Shown: positions 62,501 through 64,000 of the stretch, one piece after another
How positions within the stretch are numbered: the first letter of the stretch is position 1
Layout: each line of letters begins with the position of its first letter
From: Cristatella mucedo
Lineage: Eukaryota > Bryozoa > Phylactolaemata > Cristatellidae
Length of the DNA: 64,000 nucleotides
Reading direction: 5' to 3'
Assembly: GCA_009760855.2 (NCBI GenBank)
Contig: WPIO01000069.1
Span: forward strand, 1,773,501 to 1,837,500
The notes under the pieces: model-generated
Database searches by the model: none
What the model saw: the letters and a program-made list of their open reading frames with translations, nothing else
What the model was told of the DNA's origin: nothing
Position numbers and translations under genes: made by a program

Positions 62501-63192
62501 TTGATATTTATTACTGTAAAACATGTTTTGGCACCTATATTTATACGTAAAGATAAATATATTCGACAATAGCATAATATCAGTAAATCCAAAATTTATG
62601 TTAAGTTCTGCCTTGACATACAAAATTCAAGCGAAAGACTTGTTCTCAGTCGCATGAACAATATTTATGGAAATAATACCTGAAGCAAGCTGACGTGGGA
62701 AGGTATATATAGGAATCCAGGTTCCTTTTAGAGGAAAAATTCACTGTGGTCGTATACACAAGCTTATGAATTTAGCTCAAAAAATGCTGTACACAAATAG
62801 TAAATTAACCTAATTCAACCATGTAAAAGTAAAAGTACAGGGTTTTGCATTGCAACTATGCACTAGCAAAGCTGTCGGTGGCAGCACTTACTCGTCGGGT
62901 TTGGTCGGATGAGGCTACTATCGGAGCAGACGACAAGGTAGTCGTGGTTGCAGACACACGAGTCTACATCGAAGCGCAGGCCGGCTGGGCAGTCGTGGAC
63001 CGTCTTCGAACCGCCGGCCACCTGCTGAGCGAATCTTCTACAGTCGCTGGATGGTACCGTTGTGTAAGCACTGCCGCTGCTAAAGCAAGTGTCGCCTTTT
63101 CGACCAACCGTGGTAACGTCTGGCTTGATGGCTTTGGCAGTGGTGACGAGCACTAGAAACGATGTATAGAACTCAAAATAAATCTGTTGCAT
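56303..63192 (-). CDS. Second gene: secreted protein with four CBM14-like domains
   Basis: Exons 62892-63152, 59766-60023, 58148-58402 and 56303-56551 on the minus strand join in frame through phase-1 introns. Each carries one domain with C-x14-C-x16-C-x10-C-x-C-x7-C (second domain C-x14, third with an extra cysteine), including C(P/S)xG(L/E)xFD and CxC. This is the same core as the tandem gene without its N-terminal CxxC and the terminal cysteine. The start is either ATG 63327 (MKLQLLKC..., needing a weak donor) or ATG 63192, which extends the first exon to MQQIYFEFYTSFLVLVTTAK, itself a plausible signal peptide. A TAG at 56321-56319 lies in the last recognised exon. The product is probably a secreted glycan- or chitin-associated protein. 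Confidence 0.75.
56552..58147. other. Intron of the second gene between domain exons 3 and 4
   Basis: A faint family A LINE tail (GCGCCTTGATAGAGATTGAG) lies at 56902-56925. Several open frames occur but none resembles a known family or the local domains. Confidence 0.5.
58148..58402 (-). CDS. Second gene, domain exon 3
   Basis: This 255-bp exon lies between ..tttgcag and A|gtaagc. The domain is CIASGYTFRVLPYCGC, CSAGELFDLNTCTC and GIFSC: seven cysteines, with an extra one two residues after the second, and SAGE replacing the usual PAGL. Confidence 0.8.
59300..59430 (+). mobile_element. Family A LINE 3' tail in an intron
   Basis: ACCATTCGATCTTGTTTCCA, then AAACCACC...GGGCACTTTATC hairpin and ATT tail. 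It is antisense within the intron between domain exons 2 and 3 of the second gene. Confidence 0.75.
59766..60023 (-). CDS. Second gene, domain exon 2
   Basis: This 258-bp exon lies between ..attacag and G|gtaagt. A Thr-rich lead (VKATPVQMSTTRAASVGG) precedes CVSFGSIYALAPKAGC, CPAGLKFDLKVCLC and TDFVC. Six cysteines. Confidence 0.82.
60024..62891. other. Intron of the second gene between domain exons 1 and 2
   Basis: Mostly AT-rich. An unusual GC-rich island at 61430-61925 is unrelated in composition to its flanks and has short open frames on both strands. I could not match it to a family. It could be an inserted repeat. Confidence 0.5.
62892..63152 (-). CDS. Second gene, domain exon 1
   Basis: This 261-bp phase-1 exon lies between ..tttctag and A|gtaagt. 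Residues LVTTAKAIKPDV come first, then a domain with CFSSGSAYTTVPSSDC, CPAGLRFDVDSCVC and DYLVVC. The open frame also extends upstream to an ATG at 63192, so the exon may be the first coding exon rather than an internal one. Confidence 0.78.
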
Positions 63193-63324
63193 AAACTAGT
63201 GTAGCCAAAAAACTTAGGAATTGCTGGGACACAGCAAGCATTAATTCCGTATCATCAGTCATGTTGGCTACCATCAATGTTTAGCAGCAACCGAAAAGGA
63301 ACAGCACTTCAACAGTTGCAATTT

Positions 63325-63410
63325 CATACTTTGAACACTAAACTGTGTGGGCGCCCTATGCCCGCTCAACTGTCTCTCAGCACAGTGTTGTGTGCTCTTT
63401 ATAAGCAAGA
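63325..63410 (-). promoter_or_regulatory. TATA/initiator-like promoter of the second gene
   Basis: On the minus strand TTATAAAG covers 63404-63397, and CAGTTG with its A at 63371 lies 32 nt from the first T of TATAAA, the usual TATA-Inr spacing. The first ATG downstream is at 63327, about 45 nt after that A. The layout parallels the promoter at 13.3 kb. Confidence 0.6.
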
Positions 63411-64000
63411 ACAGGTATTCAGTTAAGCAACTTCGACTACTTCTCAGTTGAATGCACCAACCTATACGTCGGCCAGTCGCTGATGGCATACGTGAACTCC
63501 TAATGCAGCTTCATCAAACCACGTGGCATATAATTATGTCGCACTAGGCAGCAGACGACCACACAAGAAAGTTTGATCTCGGGTTCAATTGATATACGTG
63601 TTACTTGGAATCTTTTGCGGAAGTTAGGCATAACGTGCATTCCATGACTTTGTTTTGCCGATTCCCCTCGTACTAAGACATTTATTTTTGATGGCCTTTT
63701 TAATAAAAAATTAAATTGTGCCAACAGTTACCATAAAATTGAATTGAAAACACTCATTTTTTATCTCCAGCGTATGTTTTTCCTAAATATCAATAGGCGA
63801 AATTTATATATGCAAGTAGATATCGAGTGAGCTTACGTCGGAAGAATTCGAAAACAAATTTCAGCCAACGGAGCATGCGAACCTGAGATAGGAAGTCCGA
63901 AAACCCTTATGAGATTTACTTTATTGCGGCACGCATTATTTCCAAGGTGTATTTCCGAACTGCTATGTCTTATGGCTGACTTCCTGGTCTTTTTAGATAA
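63411..64000. other. Upstream flank of the second gene
   Basis: I see no gene, RNA or repeat in these last 590 bases. Confidence 0.5.

Overview
This is eukaryotic DNA, almost certainly from an invertebrate animal. It has multi-exon genes with GT-AG introns, TATA promoters, truncated L2/CR1-like LINEs with (ATT)n tails, a tRNA-derived SINE, a Ty3/gypsy gag relic, a hAT transposase relic and long AG, TA and GT microsatellites. There is no bacterial-type gene organisation. The species cannot be fixed from the sequence alone.

Region 1 (about 1-13.4 kb, minus strand, GC-rich) holds the 5' part of one gene. It has a TATA box (13321-13330), a 12-codon first exon that begins a signal peptide, a second exon that completes it, and then a tandemly repeated four-exon cassette A-C-B-D. 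A and B (213 and 216-219 bp) each encode a cysteine-rich domain resembling the peritrophin-A chitin-binding domain (CBM14/ChtBD2). C and D (78 and 69-75 bp) encode Pro-rich linkers. Five A, five C, four B and four D exons are present. All introns are phase 1 and every internal exon is a multiple of three. The conceptual CDS is open for 911 codons and runs off the left edge.

Region 2 (13.4-56 kb) is intergenic and dominated by decayed repeats: two L2-like LINE families, SINE copies, a duplicated copy of the region-1 promoter, gypsy and hAT remnants, a 122-bp tandem repeat, a palindromic element family and microsatellites. I found no convincing cellular gene here.

Region 3 (about 56.3-63.4 kb, minus strand) holds a second, related gene. 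Four phase-1 exons (249-261 bp) each carry the same domain core with fewer cysteines. It has its own TATA/initiator-like promoter near 63.4 kb. The last recognised exon carries an in-frame TAG five codons before a good phase-1 splice donor.

The two genes are diverged paralogs of a secreted, probably chitin- or glycan-binding, cysteine-rich family. One expanded by tandem duplication of whole exon-intron cassettes. The function is inferred from the domain core only. Exon boundaries come from splice signals, phase agreement and similarity between copies, without transcript evidence.
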